Assembly (NCBI GenBank): GCA_019925795.1
Contig: CM034303.1
Span: 56,963,931 to 57,027,930 of the forward strand
Source: Dendrobium chrysotoxum
Lineage: Eukaryota > Streptophyta > Magnoliopsida > Asparagales > Orchidaceae
Length of the DNA stretch: 64,000 bases
Reading direction: 5' to 3'
Shown: positions 12,526 to 27,600 of the stretch, piece after piece
Numbering within the stretch: the stretch's first letter is position 1
Layout: the number at the start of each line of letters is the position of its first letter
Notes under the pieces: generated by a model
The model's input: the letters and a program-made list of their open reading frames with translations, nothing else
What the model was told of the DNA's origin: nothing
Databases searched by the model: none
Translations under genes and position numbers: made by a program

Positions 12526-15500
12526 CTGTTACAAAAACATTGTGGACCAAGTTATACATGTTGCATAATGCGGAGGTTAATGTTACGAAGGCAAGTAATC
12601 ATAAAACAAGAGAATTATCCTATTCAAATTTGTAACCCCTAAAATTACATAATAAATTCCCTTTTATAAACTCCAAAAAACATCTGGACTTTCCAATATT
12701 GAATCTAAAAAGAAGTAGCCAACCAATTGATGGGAAGGAAGAGAATAAAAGCTCATCAAGTGGTGCTTCATTTTCAAAGAAAGATAAAAGGAAAAAGGGA
12801 AAGCATTTAATGTAAGGGAAGTGTTTCAAAAACTTGAAAATGGAGGTATTTATGAATTATGATGGCAAAGATTTTGCAATTTATGGAAAAAGAAATGGTA
12901 GTTGATTTAAATAAAAAGGGAGAGATGACCAACCAAAAATGAGAAAAGCACATGGAAAAATCCAAAGACCCAACAACCTGTCAACCCAATAACTCAAAAA
13001 GATTTATTGACACATAAGAAACAAAATACAAACTATCATCACAACAATCCTCCCATAAAAATGCATAAGGATCTAATTAATGCAACGAAGAGGTTTCAAT
13101 GGTCTGCGAAGCTAACGGGTATAAGCTCTGGGCTCCACATCAACTCTTCCTCTCTTCAAAAGATTCAATATCAATTAATACGATCCAGTAATTTCTGAAG
13201 TAGATTTAGGCAAATCCGCAGAAGCTTCCTCCAAGGACACCCAAGAGTTGCCAAAGGGAGAAAGATTCATCCAACTGACTAAATACCTCTACTGTCTATC
13301 ATATAGTGAATTAATTACCAATTTATCCAAAATCTAATATCATATGTGACATTTTTGAATAGTGGCATGAGAGTTGTACGGATGAATAGGAAGCTCCATA
13401 GAGTGATAAAGTGGGTAGAGATTATAGGGTATAAGTGGTAGAATGCGAGGATTGATGTAGAGAAGTAGAACAAGGGGTTAGAAACAGTGTCAAAAAGAGG
13501 ATCGACATATCAAGTCAAGTAAGCTATGTTTGGGCTAATATGGCGGATATCATCATTCTTCAATAAGTCTAAACCATGGGTGTTATCATAAAATTTTCTA
13601 ACTAGTACATCTAAGTCTTGCTTGCAGCTATCTTCTCAAGAGTTCTTGGAGTGAATTTCCCTGGATCATTTGCATTGTCTTTGTTACAACTTATAGCTAG
13701 CTTTCTATGCAAGTCAACATGGAAATCGAGCAAATCTTGTGCAAATGATGCAACAACACCACTAGTCCTATATGAAATGGGTAACTCTACCAAATCTATA
13801 GGTTATTGTAACTCACATATTATAACAATATGAAACGGTAACATGCACATGGAGTTATAGGTAGCATTACTATAGGCTAATTCTGTAGCGAGTAGGACCA
13901 AATCTCATGTGAAATCACGATCATATACAATACATTTAAAAATATCACCCAAACTCCTGATCGTTTGAGCCTGGCCATTAGTTTGAGGCAAGGGCAGAAC
14001 CATGTTGATTTCATTGCCCATCCTCAAAAAAAAATTTGCCCTTAAGACTATATGCTAGTTTTAAGGAGTTTGTCCATCCTCAATTTACAGTTTTAACCAA
14101 TCATTCACTAAAAAATGCCCAACTTTACCATTTATCTCAATGGTTTGGTCAAGCAATTAAAATAAAAGCTCATAAATTTTACAATAGTCTACTCATATTT
14201 TCCTATTATGCGGCGGCGGCAAGGGGGGATCTCCTATTTATAAGTTAAAATTAGGTCCCATGCCACTAAGTTATAAACACATGAAGGCAAAATATCATCT
14301 TATAATGCACCAAAATGATTCCTACTCGCCTTCTATGCCACCAAATCCGCAACATAAGCACAAGCGCGTGTCACCATCTCGAGAAACGTGTAACTGCCTA
14401 AATAAGCATGCATCTATCTCAAAAAGCATGTTATTATCTCGATAAGCATACAACCACCTCAAAAAATGTGCATATGCTCCAAGAAGTGTAGAACCTTTTA
14501 TAAGCAAGAAAATAAGTAAATAAAGTACATTGAAATGTATAAGTATATTGTGCAAATGCACTAAAAAACATGTAAATATATTAAAAGGTGTACGAGTACA
14601 GTATGCAAATGCACTAAAAAAATGTGCAAGTGTATTATATAAGTATATCGAAAAACTGTTGACACCATTTAAAAGAAAAATCAAAGTTTATCGCATGTGC
14701 TCCAACAAATATGCTAAAAGCTCAAACATAAAGATTAAGAATACTACGTGGGGTTAAACACAAGTTAACTAAAATCCCAATTTTCAAATTAAAATACTCG
14801 TAAGTGCTCCGACAAAATGTATTAAACGCTCAAATATAAAATATGAGAATGTGGTGCAGGATTCAAAGCAAGTTGAACTAAAATCTCTCTCATTTTAAAA
14901 AAGTTGAACTTCTCTACATAGCCTAAAATTATTTTTAAAAATTTTAATGATCTTTTTTGAATTGAATTATTCACATGTGCTCTGATATATATATCAAACC
15001 CCTAAATTTCATATCCCAGAATATTACGCAGGGTAAAATGGAGTGAATCAAATTTATCCTACTTTTTAAGAAAAAATTATGATCGCTCTACTATTTTAAA
15101 TTTTGTATATATCTTTTTAAATCCAAAACATACACATATGCTTCGACTGATATATAGAACTCCCAAATTTCAAGTCGAACAATATTGTGTGGGTTAAATA
15201 TAAAGTGAACTTAAATTCCCTTGCTTTGAAAAGCATGCAACCGCTTTACAAAACTTCCAGTCATTTTAAAAATTATAAACTCTTTTCTAAGTTCAAAATC
15301 ACCCTCACAAGTGCTCCGACCAAATATACCAAACTCCTAAACTTGAGGCCTGAGAATGTTATGCAGGATAAAATGTAGAACAAATTCAAATTGTATTCAT
15401 CTCGAAAATATGCAAGTATGTCACATGTCAACATCAAAAAGTATGTAAGTGCATTGTGCAAATGTATTGAAAGACATGCAAATGCACTGTGTAAATACAC

Positions 15501-18500
15501 GTCATTTAAATAATGTTTAAGTTTTTAGAAGATCAAATTTATCTACATGTACTCCAACAAGTTCACTAAACATCTAAAACCTGTTTGTCTGAGAATGTTG
15601 TGCTGACAAAAAAAGAAAAGAAACGAACTCCGATTAGACACAATCCTTTGCAAGCAAGTTGGTAGAGTAGATAAGGTCAAAATTAGCAAAATAAAATATC
15701 CAAACACCTTAATGATGGTTGTGTTAAAAGTGAATCTCAACCTGAGAGGATTATATCTTTTGAAATGCTCCCAAATCCCAATGTAAATCATTTCAGGGCT
15801 ATATAAAAAAATTTATAATATTAAAAAAACATTTCAAATGTCATCTTTAAGTAAAATACATTCATCATCCACAAGTATAATCGAGGGTGATAAATTTAAG
15901 AATAACATTAACTTTCAAAGAGCCAATATATTGTCAAGTTTATTGCTGTAATTCATTCTCAAATGATCTCTCACTAATAAGGATGTGACACATACTCTCT
16001 AACTGATGATTTTGCGGCCAAATGGCACGACTGGTAAATGTTTATGACCAGGGCCCATATATTTGCATCAATTCTATTAAGAACAAACACAAGCAATTTT
16101 CCCCCAATAGTCTCAACAGGAATCAAATCAACAGCTACCCCGGAAACAAGATGCATCAGCAACAGAAAAGTAGAGCTTCACAAAACATGTAGAAGAAGCA
16201 GGAATTAAGGAATTACATGCTTGAAACAGCATAAGGATTAGGAAAACAGTGAGGTAGGGAAAAATTGAGAGCAACTCAGCACAGTTTGCAGAAAATTCAT
16301 CAGAACTGGTGGAGCTAGTGAGCAAACGATGCAGCCAATGCTTAGAGTGTGAAAACATTGAAACACAGCTAAACAAAGCAAAACTAGAGAAAAATTATGG
16401 ATCAAAGTCGTAAACATTAATCCACACAAGAAAATTTACTATGATACCTATTTGAGATTGACTGAGTTCGATCCAATAAAGACAACAGATCGATCAACTG
16501 CATCTTGTTTCCACTCTCATTGCTTAAAACTTCAATGGAGATGAATGTCAAGGGCGTGATGGTAGATTGGTAGGATGCTGTAAATGGAGATGGGGGGCTG
16601 CTGCTTGGTGAGGTGTGGTAGATAATGGCGGTGGTGTTGATGAGTTAAGGTGGCGTTGGAGTGGAGAATGATTGAGGGAGGAAGAAGACACAAGAGGGGA
16701 TAAGAGGAGGAAGAAAACTACTAACTAGACAGCAGCAAGGAATGAGAGGATAAGATTGGGCAAGATGATGACAGTGGGCTTACACAGCTATTACCAGGGG
16801 AAAGGTGCGAAGGGGCCAAGAGCTTGCTGACCATTGAGAGGAGTTGCAATGAGAAGTGGAGAAAGGAATAAGGGGGAGGAGGGTTTTTTTATCCATTGGT
16901 CCATCATTGAGCCCATTACAACCCATGGCTTTTCATATATAGGATGCCCTAACCATGAAACTCCACTATAATGATAGCCATAAAGTTATACGATATAAAA
17001 TAATTAAAGAAACTAATCATGAAAAGGAGTAGCCCGACTCCATCATTCCATGCTAGAACTATGTTTTGGAAGCTCTATCAAGCCCTTTGCAAATATTTCC
17101 TAGTTTATAAGCCTGATTGAACTAATTCAGCATCATATTGAGAGTGAGTGAAATATCATCGAATTTGAACTTGTTAATTATAAACTGCATTAAATGAAAT
17201 AAACCTGATTTAATTTACTATTATCCTAACACTTGAATGAATTCACTTGATAGAAATAAATTTGAATCGTATGTATTTAATTTCAATTGCTAGCTTAATA
17301 ATTTGTTCATATCATTTCATTTAGGTTGCAAACCCTGCTAATCACATCTGGATTAGCTCCAGTGGCAGATAAGATTAGAGAGTGTCGCCTTAGATGGTTT
17401 GAACACATAAAATGTTGGCCTTCCGATGACCTGGTTACGAGAGTAGATGTATTTAATTTGACCTATGTTAAGAAAGGTAGAGGTAGACCTAAAAAGATTT
17501 GGCTAGAAAACATTAGAAGTGACTTTTTTTATTAAATTTAAATGAGAATTTGACTCTTAACATGATATAATATAAAAAAGGAATTCATGTAGCCAACCCC
17601 ACATAGTGGGATAAAGGCTTGATGTTGTTGTTATTATAGTTGATGTATTAAAAATCAATTTAATCTAAAATTTGTTGACCTTCACGTTATATCCAAAAGA
17701 AAAAGACTCAAAATCATACCTTGCCCGTTGGATCCTCGAATCCTGCCGAATTCTCGCCGATTCGGCGCCGTTGCAGTCGCATCTCACGTACGAAGTCCGC
17801 CTAGACTCTCGCCCCTTTTGCGTCGTTAAATACGACACCAGGAGGGAGCTCCAACGGCAACCTTCTCTGCTTCCTCTCAGTTCCCCCACTCGCAAAGGCT
17901 CCGAATCTCCTTCTTCCTTCCACACAAGAACCCGACAGCACCCCATCCAGTCGCAAGCTTCGCCTTCAGTCGAGCCATACGAAGCCGAGATCCCCACACG
18001 AAGGCCACGACTACACCTCCTGCCCTATTCCGACGCCAGTCTCGACGCCTCCTACCCGATTCCTTTGACAGAGAAACTGAGAGAGAGAGAGAGGGAAGAT
18101 TTCTCTAACCTAGCCGAAGTCCTCCGGCCCGATCCCGCCCCTCTCGAAGACGTTCCTTCCAGTCGGATCGGAAGTCCGGACGGGAGCTCGCTTGCTAGCC
18201 TCCTCCCTCACGCGTGCTCCTTCGACTCCTTCATTGCGGCTCGACCTCGCTCGTTCGACGACTTTCCCTTCTAGACGGGTCGGAAGTAACAGCGGGAGCT
18301 CGCGACTGTGAAGTTAACTTTCTACCTTTCGCGTGCTTGTTCGGCCAAATCCCTAAGGTAAAGAGGGAAACATAGGATTTGATATAAATCCTGCTCAAAT
18401 CCCACATAAATCATGTTACCGAGTAGTACCCAAATCCTGTTTTAGAGGATTTAACAGATCTTGTTTGAATTAATTATAATTAATCAATTTTAATTATAAT

Positions 18501-18629
18501 TAATTATTTTTAATAACTAATTAATTATTGATTAATTATACATTAAATATAATTAGTTAAATCCAATTATAATTAATTATTATTAATTATAATTAATTAT
18601 TATTATTTATAATTAATTGTAATTAATTA

Positions 18630-18696
<67 letters not shown>

Positions 18697-21600
18697 GAGA
18701 AAAATGCAAAGAGAGGTTTCTCTCTTCTCTTACCTCGATCCACGTGCCACCACCCCACCGACGCTCGCCAAGGTATGATTCCTAAACCCTAAAAACTCCG
18801 AGAACTTGCTTTTGTCGTTCGCGGCGGACCGGGAAAACACCTATGCACGCGCTTTATTGCGCATGGTGGGTTGGGACCCCGATGCGGCGCCTACGACGAG
18901 AGGGGTAATCTCCGAGAACTTGCTTTCATCTTTTGCGATGGACCGGGAAAACACCTATGCACGCGCTTTATTGCGCATGGTGGGTCGGGACCCCGGTGCG
19001 GCGCCTACGACGAGACAAGGTTATCTATAAGTACCCTCGAGTGGGGGGAAAGCAAACTGCCTTTCAAACAGGTACCGTCGAAGACCCCATGCACGAGCTT
19101 TATTGCGCGTGGTGGGAAGGAAGACCACGGCCGAGGTGTCTAAGGACACCTACCATGCACGCGCTTTATTGCGCGTGGTGGGAAGGCCCAGACTCTTGTC
19201 GTTTTTTCCCCTAAACGGGGGAGACGCCGGGAGGCTGCCGAAATTTCGGGTGATCATATGACTGTACTTGGACTTGTTCGAACCCGAAAGAAGAGGACAG
19301 GGACTACACTTGGACTCAAATTCGAATCGATGGCAAATTAAAAATGAACTCTAACGGACATACTTTGAATTTGGAATAAAACAAAAGACTTGATCTGAAC
19401 TTGCACATGGACCATAGAGGACTTGGACAAGAATTGGACAGCGAAAACTTCAAACTTGAACTGAACAAGACTATAAAGGACTTGGACTTTAATGACCTAC
19501 ATGAAATCAAGCCCAAACTAAAGTGCAACAATCCAAATTCAAATAACAGGGAACTTGCAAAGGACAGCAGGGAATTTTGATCTGAACTCAAATTAAACTC
19601 ATCTTGAACTTGACAAAGAGCATAGTGGGCATGAATTGAGAAGTTTGAATCCAAACAAATTTGGTGTGGATCACAAAAAGAGCTTGATTTGAACTTGAAC
19701 ATCCGAGCTTAATGTGATAACAAGGAATTGGACTCAAATAATCAATGAGGAATTTCATTTGAACATGAAATATTGGGAAATTTATCACCTTGATTAAGAT
19801 ACTCACATGTTTGAAATCAACAACGCAAGATCTTCAATCATGCAATCGCCTACACACGATCAAGAACTTCAGACATGGCATGTTTGCAATCAACAACATA
19901 AGATATTTGACTAATATGAGTTCAAGTGTAAGCTTTCAATGTACTATGAGCAAGGCTCGAGGATGACGCCCACATAAATCTTGCAAATATCATTCATCCG
20001 CAAATGATAACGGAAGCCCCAACAACTGAGCTCTACTTGAGATAATTACAAATACACAGACATTAAAGACCCTCAAGAATACAAATATCCACTTGCAAAC
20101 TACAAGCCATTCTCAAAAGTAATGAAGATCGTATGATCTCTAGCATCAACCATTTACAAATACCAGTGAAGGTTCATGAAATGGATTGACTTGAACAAAT
20201 CTACAAGGAGCCTGCAGTGAACATGACAGTTTAACATGCGAAGACCCATAAACAACGAGATTGAAGTTTGCAACGATCTTCATATCAGCTATGAGAAGAG
20301 ACTTCTTATGTATACAACTCTCTGCAATTAAGACTGACATACAAGCAGGTGAACGTAATGAACCTGCCTAAAATTGGCAATGCCCTCCCTATAAGTGTGT
20401 ACAGAAGCATGCAACAAGCGCCAGGGTATTTGTACAGTCCATTACAACATAAGGAGGAATAAACATCTCTATCACCTACAAAAGATTACAATTCATCGAA
20501 GTGGATGTAGTAATACCTTACAATTCAAATGTTAGCAAGAGTCATGAATCCATTACGGGCATGAATGTCTACAAACCACCATAAGAATACCCACACGCAA
20601 TTATAGAGGCTTTCGTAGGCACAAAAGTTCACTCGTAACATGTAAAAGGCAACAAGAAATACAATGCCAATGTAAAGAATCCCCTGATCGTACAGGAGTT
20701 GGTGCAAGGGTCCAATGACACTGCAAGGTGCTCGTATCACAATCAACATGTTAGTTGAAATCAGAAAGATTTGACATACAGTGAAAACAATGATATGACA
20801 CGTCAAAATGCATTCGAGTAAGCGTCAATACACTGTATTGTGCCTACCAGAATTAATGATCAATACTTGACAAATGTGTTGCTAAAGGCTGATGCAAAGT
20901 TTGGTGGCCTTAACTCACAATTACACATAGAAAAGTACATCTGTCATTCCAATCATCTCAAGGACTGCAACAAATACAAGCTCTTACGGGCTGCCATAGG
21001 AGACCCTCTGTAAATACAAATCATCGTCTCCAAATAAATACAGAAAACCATCATCAAATACGAGCTCCCACAAGCCGCTGCAAAACGCCACCGGATCCGC
21101 AACATTCATACAAGCGGACAGAAGGCGTTTACAAATATTTTAAAGTATCCCCGCACGTGCACTGTAACATGTATACACTTAGGTACACATAAGGGGATGT
21201 ATTATAAACCCGTATGGGCCCCGGCGAGCGTGTTATTGGTACACACGTGACGCCTAGGGATGCTGCGCGGGTCATTAAATTTGAACCCGATCCTCCTAAA
21301 GCAAGAAATAGGAGTTGACATGGTTCAATAAATATTTATAAAATGCCCCCAAACACCCGCATGGGCCCCGACGAGCGTGTTATTGGTACACACGTGACGT
21401 CTAGGGATGCTGCGCGGGTCAATCAGTGAATTCTAGTTCGAACCCGATCCTCCTATACGGGTAGATAGGAGTCGACACAGCTCGAACTATTAAATAAATA
21501 TACGGTCGTGAGGTCAACCGAGATATTTATTTTATACGTTCATATTAGGCCTTCAAGGCTTATAATCAAGAGAATTTACTAAAAAAAGGTCCGAAGCCTA

Positions 21601-24600
21601 CGAAATCTGATCCTCTGTCGGTAGCTCGACAGAGTGGACAAGGTTCGGTCCACGAATGAGAAATGACCCCATCTACCCCGATGATGGCCGTGTTGAATGC
21701 AAAACTCAACCGGAGGGGTCCATTCACAAATACTTTTAAATACCTCCCAAAAATTCCAAATTTCATAAAATCCAAAACTCCACAAAAATCCCAAAATCCA
21801 AAAAATCTTTCAAACTCCAGATATTTAAAAATTGAAATCCAACTATCAAACCGCTTAAAGCAAATCCATCCACCCTCCGCAACAGTTTGCCGAGGTGGAT
21901 AAATTGAAGAATACTTCAGCTTACATAGAGCTAACGCCTAGTCGAAAATATCACTAGGATCCATTCTCAAACAATCTCCTGCCAGCAAGGACGTGGTACG
22001 AGTCCTCTAACCGGCAGTTTCGCCGCCAAATGGCACTGCAGGATAAACGGTTATGACTCGGGGCCCTCTGAACCAGGTGGTCGCCGCCAAATGGCACCAT
22101 TATATTATGGTTATGGCCAGAGCCCGTATGCTCCCCAATGGCATCAAATCCTTGAGACATGAATCAATAGGATATGATTGATAGGGTATAAAGCCCTCTG
22201 TTAGCTAAGGTGGATTCAAATTTGTCCCCTTAGGTAAATATTCACCCCAGGTCTACAAGGTACCCTTGGACGAAGCAACCCATGGCTGCCGACAAGGATC
22301 CTTCTGTCAGGTTGGGTCGACTACCTCCTCTGACTAAGTAGACCAGGGACCACGATGGCCCGGGACGACGGAACCATGGGATCTTGATCGGGTCTATCAT
22401 CCATTCCCCCACCATCCGCTTTAAGTGCAAGGTGGTGAAAACTTCTGTTTTAAATATTAAAATTTTCAAATTTTCAAACCTTCAACCCATGCTGCTAGTA
22501 TATGCCAGATATACATATTTTAACGTATCTGATTGACGACTAGCCTTAATCGAAAGTTCTCTCTCGTTAGTGGGAGGGGTAATTAACTATAGGGGCTTGC
22601 GCCTATAGGAAACCAGAACTCAGATCATAAAGTCCTCACAAAATGAGGGCGAAATCTCTGGGTAGTGTCTTATCTACTATCTCATCTGCCTTCCAAAATT
22701 TACCCCGGAACTTAGTTCGTTAAAACTCCCCCCGAAGAAAACAAAAAGCGGGCGAAGGCCGGGGCCGAATTTTCGGAGCCCACAAAATTATTTTAAGTTA
22801 ATTAATTTAAGGATAACATATGTTTAATTATTAAGGATTTTTTTATAATGATCAGCATGAGGCTTTGTCCTTATAGATAAAATCCTAGTGCATATTTCTT
22901 ATTGAATAACTATATAATGTATTTTTTCAATACATGGATTCCCTAGTTCTCTCTCCCCTTCTTCAACATTTCTCTTTCTTCAACACCATTTCTTGCCCTT
23001 TCTCTCCCTTTATCTGCATATGTCTCTGTCTTAATCCCTCTCTGGCTATTCTCTCTCTATATCATATCTTTTCTCTTCTCATTTCTCTTTCTCAAAAAAA
23101 ATCTCTCAACATCACCAGCATGGCTCTAGCTATATGATTAGTTACCAATTGTAATTATCATATATGATTTTTTTTAGTCAATATAAATCTTAGATCAATA
23201 GTAGCATACTAAAACTTATCTCTTTACAAACCTACATATACAATGACCAACATGCTCTTCGTAATCAGTTGACAACTTAAAAAAAAAACATGATCAATGC
23301 AATATCAGTGAATTGTTATTCACAACCTATGTGCAGACACGGAAAATAATTGACCAAACGGTTTAAGTTTAAGCCAGCATTATACTTCATCATCTAGAGG
23401 TGTATAGATTTTTAAAAAATAGGCAATGGTAAATTAAGATATTTCATGGGAAATTACTTCCATTCTCCATCATGAAGGGAGGTAAAGTAGGGAAAATAAT
23501 TACAAAAAAATGATTGATGATTTGAATACTCTTGTTTGTATTCCACTAGTTGAATGTATTATCAATTCTAACATTGTTAATTGCCGTCCAAAGCAGACAA
23601 AAATATTGTTGCCCAATACAAACGTGTGCATGATAATCCTTAGGTAACACAAGTTATAGGATAGTGCTATAGCAGTTGAATTTTCAAAACAAAGACAAGT
23701 TTCACATCATTCAATGGCATTCAGAAAGAGGAAAGCCATCTATGCTGATATGACTGGCGCAAAGGAAGCATGCTTAAGGAATTCTCAAAGATGAATTGAA
23801 CAAAAATCATGAGGTTCCTGTTACGCAGATGCCGGCCCAGGAGGGGCCGGCTGGACCGGTCCAAACCTATTCCAGGCGGAGAATCCAAGGGGGGGCGGAC
23901 AAGGTGGGCCCCACTTGGGGCTGATTTGCTTATGTGGGAGGAAAAATTTTGAATGCTAAGGGCTGTTTAGGTATTTTGTAGTAATCCTTTATTGTTAATG
24001 AGGGAGATTGGGAGGGAGAGATGATCATCTTGAATTTGAATGTATTTTTGAGATCTAGGGTTTCTTGCTTGGGCTCTTGGCGTTGCCGGAGATTAGGAGA
24101 GTTGTTCTTCCTCTCGAATTGAAGAACATTGTATCTTGTTTGTTGCTTTTGCTTGATTAGTGAAAATCCTTGTATTTCTCTCAGATTTTATTGTGTTTTT
24201 GGTGAGATTTTCCGCTATTTTCGTAGATCCATAGGAAACACTTGAGATCTTCAAGTATTTCCTATCAAATTGGTATCAGAGCAACGACTTGGGACCATCG
24301 GCGGCTGAAATCCAGAAATTTCAGCGGGATTTTTGGCATTCGGAGAAGGTTTTCTTGTGTTTCGTGGAAGAAAGGATGGCCGGAAAGAAGGTGGAAGTCT
24401 TGGAAGGCGAATTCGGTCAATTGAAATCAGATCTGGAGGGGAAGTTCCTTGAAATCTCCACCAACAATGAAAGATTGGAAGGGAGGTTTTCTGCTATGGA
24501 GGAAATGATGAAGAAATTACTTGAAATGAAGACCAATCCGGCGACATCGGAAGTAAGGGAGACCACCGACGGCCATGGCATAGGAGGAAATATGAACCCA

Positions 24601-27600
24601 TCCCGGGGGAGGAGGATGCCGGAGGTGGAGATCCTTGAAGGGGAGAACGACATGCCTCCTCTAGAACCGCTTTCTAGAGAGGAGATGAGCATGGGATATG
24701 ACAGAAGGGGTGTTGATTTTGGCGGGAGAAGGGAGGAATTCCATCGCCGAGGCACTAATTTTGAAGGTAGAAGGGAGGACTACGATGAGGGGTTCGGGTA
24801 TAATCGCCCGAGGGATGATCGGGACACTTGGGGAGCACCTCCTCCTCGAGGATTGGGAGGATACGGGGGATACCGAGGATATGGAGGAGATCCCAAGGTG
24901 AGAAAACTGAAGATGCCCATCTTTGAGGGAGAGGATGGCCATGGATGGATATACAAGGTGGAACGGTACTTTGCCGTCAACGGGTTGACGGAGGAGGAAA
25001 AGTTGACGGCGGCGGGTCTGTGTTTGGAGGGGAAGGCGCTGGCATGGTATCAATGGCGGGACAGGAGGGAGCCTATCCGGAACTGGAGGGAGTTCAAAGA
25101 ATGCTTACTAGAGCGTTTCCGAGCCGATGGGGGAGGAGACTTCTATGAGCAATTCTTTGCCTTGACCCAGGAGGGGACCGTGGCGGATTACCGGGACAGG
25201 TTCGAATTTTTGGCCAGCCGGTTGGATCATATCTCGGAGTCAGCTTTGGAAGGGAACTTCATGAAAGGGCTGAAACCAGAGATACGATCAGCAGTCAGAG
25301 TGTTGGAGCCGAGAAATTTAGGGAAGACTATGGAACTGGCACAGCTGGTGGAAGATCAGAAGAAGTCCGAAAGGGGAGCTCGGGAAAATTACTCGGGGGG
25401 ATCGTACAGAATGACGACCACCCTCTTACCTTCCAAGGGGCCAACCCCCGGGAGTTTGAAGGAAGTGTAGAAGGAGAAGATGGGAGGCGGAGGAAATGGA
25501 GGGCAGTTCAAGAAGCTGACTGAAAAGGAGCTCCAGGAGAAGAGAGCAAAGGGGGTGTGCTTCCGATGTGATGAGAAGTACATGCCGGGTCATAGGTGCA
25601 AAGACCGGACTCTTCAGGTTCTCCTCGTTTGTGAAGATGAGGAAGACGAAGAGGGGGGTGGGTGCCGGTCAGAAGAGGAGGAGAAGTTGCACCTGGATGT
25701 GGCAGAAGTCTCTCTGAACTCCGTAGTGGGATTCACATCGAGTCACACCATGAAAGTGAAAGGGGTGATATCTGGCCATGAAGTGGTGGTATTGATAGAT
25801 AGTGGGGCAACCCACAATTTCATTTCCACCCAAATTGTTGAGCTGCTTGGAATGAAGTTAGTGGATACAGGAGGCTATGGGGTAATGATGGGCACTGGGA
25901 AGGTAGAGATGGGTAGAGGAGTTTGTAGGAGAGTGGTGCTGTCTATTCAGGGAATACAGGTGAGGGAGGATTTTCTTCCCTTAGAATTGGGGAGTACGGA
26001 TGTGATTTTAGGGATGAAGTGGCTGCAAACTTTGGGGGAGACCAAGGTGAATTGGGGAGAACTGCGGATGGAACTGGTAGTGGGAGGGCGGAGAATAGTG
26101 ATACAGGGAGATGTCGGCCTGTCTAGGACAGGGGTGTCTCTCAAGTCCATGATCCGAACCATTCAGGAGGTTGGGGGTGGATATTTGGTGGAGCTGCAAC
26201 GATTGGAGAGAGTCAATGTGGGGGAAGAGGGAGACATTCCTTGTGAAGTGCAACCGGTCATACAGCAGTTCAGGGAGGTTTTTCAACCTCCACAGGGGTT
26301 GCCACCGCAGAGGGAGCTGGAGCATGCCATCACTTTGAAGGAAGGGGAGACCCCGATCAGCGTCCGCCCCTACCGTTACCCTCAGATTCAAAAAGATGAA
26401 ATTGAAAGGCTGATCAGGGAGATGCTGGAGGCTGGGATCATCAGACCAAGTGTAAGTCCTTTTTCTAGTCCAGTCCTCTTGGTCAAGAAGAAGGATGGGA
26501 GTTGGAGATTCTATGTGGACTACAGGGCTCTGAATAAGGGCACTGTGCTAGACAAGTTCCCAATTCCAGTGATTGATGAACTCTTGGATGAGCTTTTTGG
26601 GGCAGTGGTTTTTTCCAAGTTGGACTTAAAGTCTGGATACCATCAGATCAGAATGAAGGAGGCAAATGTTCCCAAGACAGCATTCAGAACACATGAAGGG
26701 CATTATGAGTTTCTGGTAATGCCCTTTGGTTTGACTAACGCACCTGCTACTTTTCAATCTTTGATGAACAGAGTCTTCAAGCAGTACCTCAGGAAGTTCG
26801 TACTGGTATTCTTTGATGACATCTTGGTGTATAACAAGACTGAAGGGGAGCATTTGGAGCACTTGAAGACAGTTTTGGGAGTGTTACAGGAACATCAGTT
26901 ACAAGCCAACCTGAAGAAGTGCAGCTTTGCCCAGACCAGTGTAGAGTACTTGGGACACGTCTCACAAGAAGGAGTGGCAGCCGATCAGAGTAAAATAGAA
27001 GCCATGCAGAAGTGGCCAATGCCTAGGAACCTAAAGGAGTTAAGGGGGTTCTTGGGGTTAACTGGGTACTACAGAAGATTTGTGAAGGGATACAGTGCTA
27101 TTGCTTAGCCTTTGACTGAGCAACTGAAGAAGGATGGATTTTTATGGGGAGAGGCAGCCACCCGGGCTTTTGAGAAACTAAAGGAAGCTATGACTACAGT
27201 TCCAGTCTTAACACTTCCAGATTTTAGCCAGGTCTTTGTCATGGAAACTGATGCATCAGGATATGGGCTGGGGGCAGTGTTGATGCAGAACCACAGGCCA
27301 ATTGCGTATTTCAGTCAAGTGCTGTCAGCCAGGGCTAGACTGAAGTTAGTATATGAGAGGGAGTTAATGGCCATTGTCTTGGCTATTCAGAAGTGGCGGC
27401 CTTATCTATTGGGAAGGCACTTTATTGTAAGGACTGATCAGCGAAGCTTAAAATATCTTCTGGAGCAAAGGATGGTGACCGAGGAGCATCAGAGGTGGTT
27501 ATCCAAATTACTAGGCTATGACTTTGAGATCCAATATAAGCCCGGTTTGGAGAATAAAGCTGCTGATGCCCTATCCAGACGTGTTGGGGAGCTTCAGGAA

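Larger units (their letters stand above)
17673..22784 (-). mobile_element. Giant solo-LTR-like element B, 5.1 kb
   Basis: Starts TGTTGACC and ends GAGCCCACA, with an exact 5-bp target duplication AAATT at 17668-17672 and 22785-22789. TG...CA ends with 5-bp duplications are those of LTR retrotransposons, but start and end do not repeat each other and no gag, pol, primer site or polypurine tract is visible. It is therefore best read as a very long solo LTR, which Ogre/Tat-type gypsy elements are known to have; that assignment is inference. The minus strand is proposed as RNA sense because the imperfect stem-loops at 18846-18979 give G-U wobbles only on that strand. It is inserted in intron 8 of the malate dehydrogenase gene. 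Confidence 0.8.

Noticed and set aside
17672..18274. 200-codon plus-strand open frame
   Set aside because: It begins with TTG at the very edge of repeat B, lies in GC-rich non-coding LTR-like sequence and resembles no protein family. Judged fortuitous.
18806..19214. Overlapping frames with repeated MHALYCAWW-like peptides
   Set aside because: The repetition is explained by the stem-loop units. Frames shift between units and no family matches.
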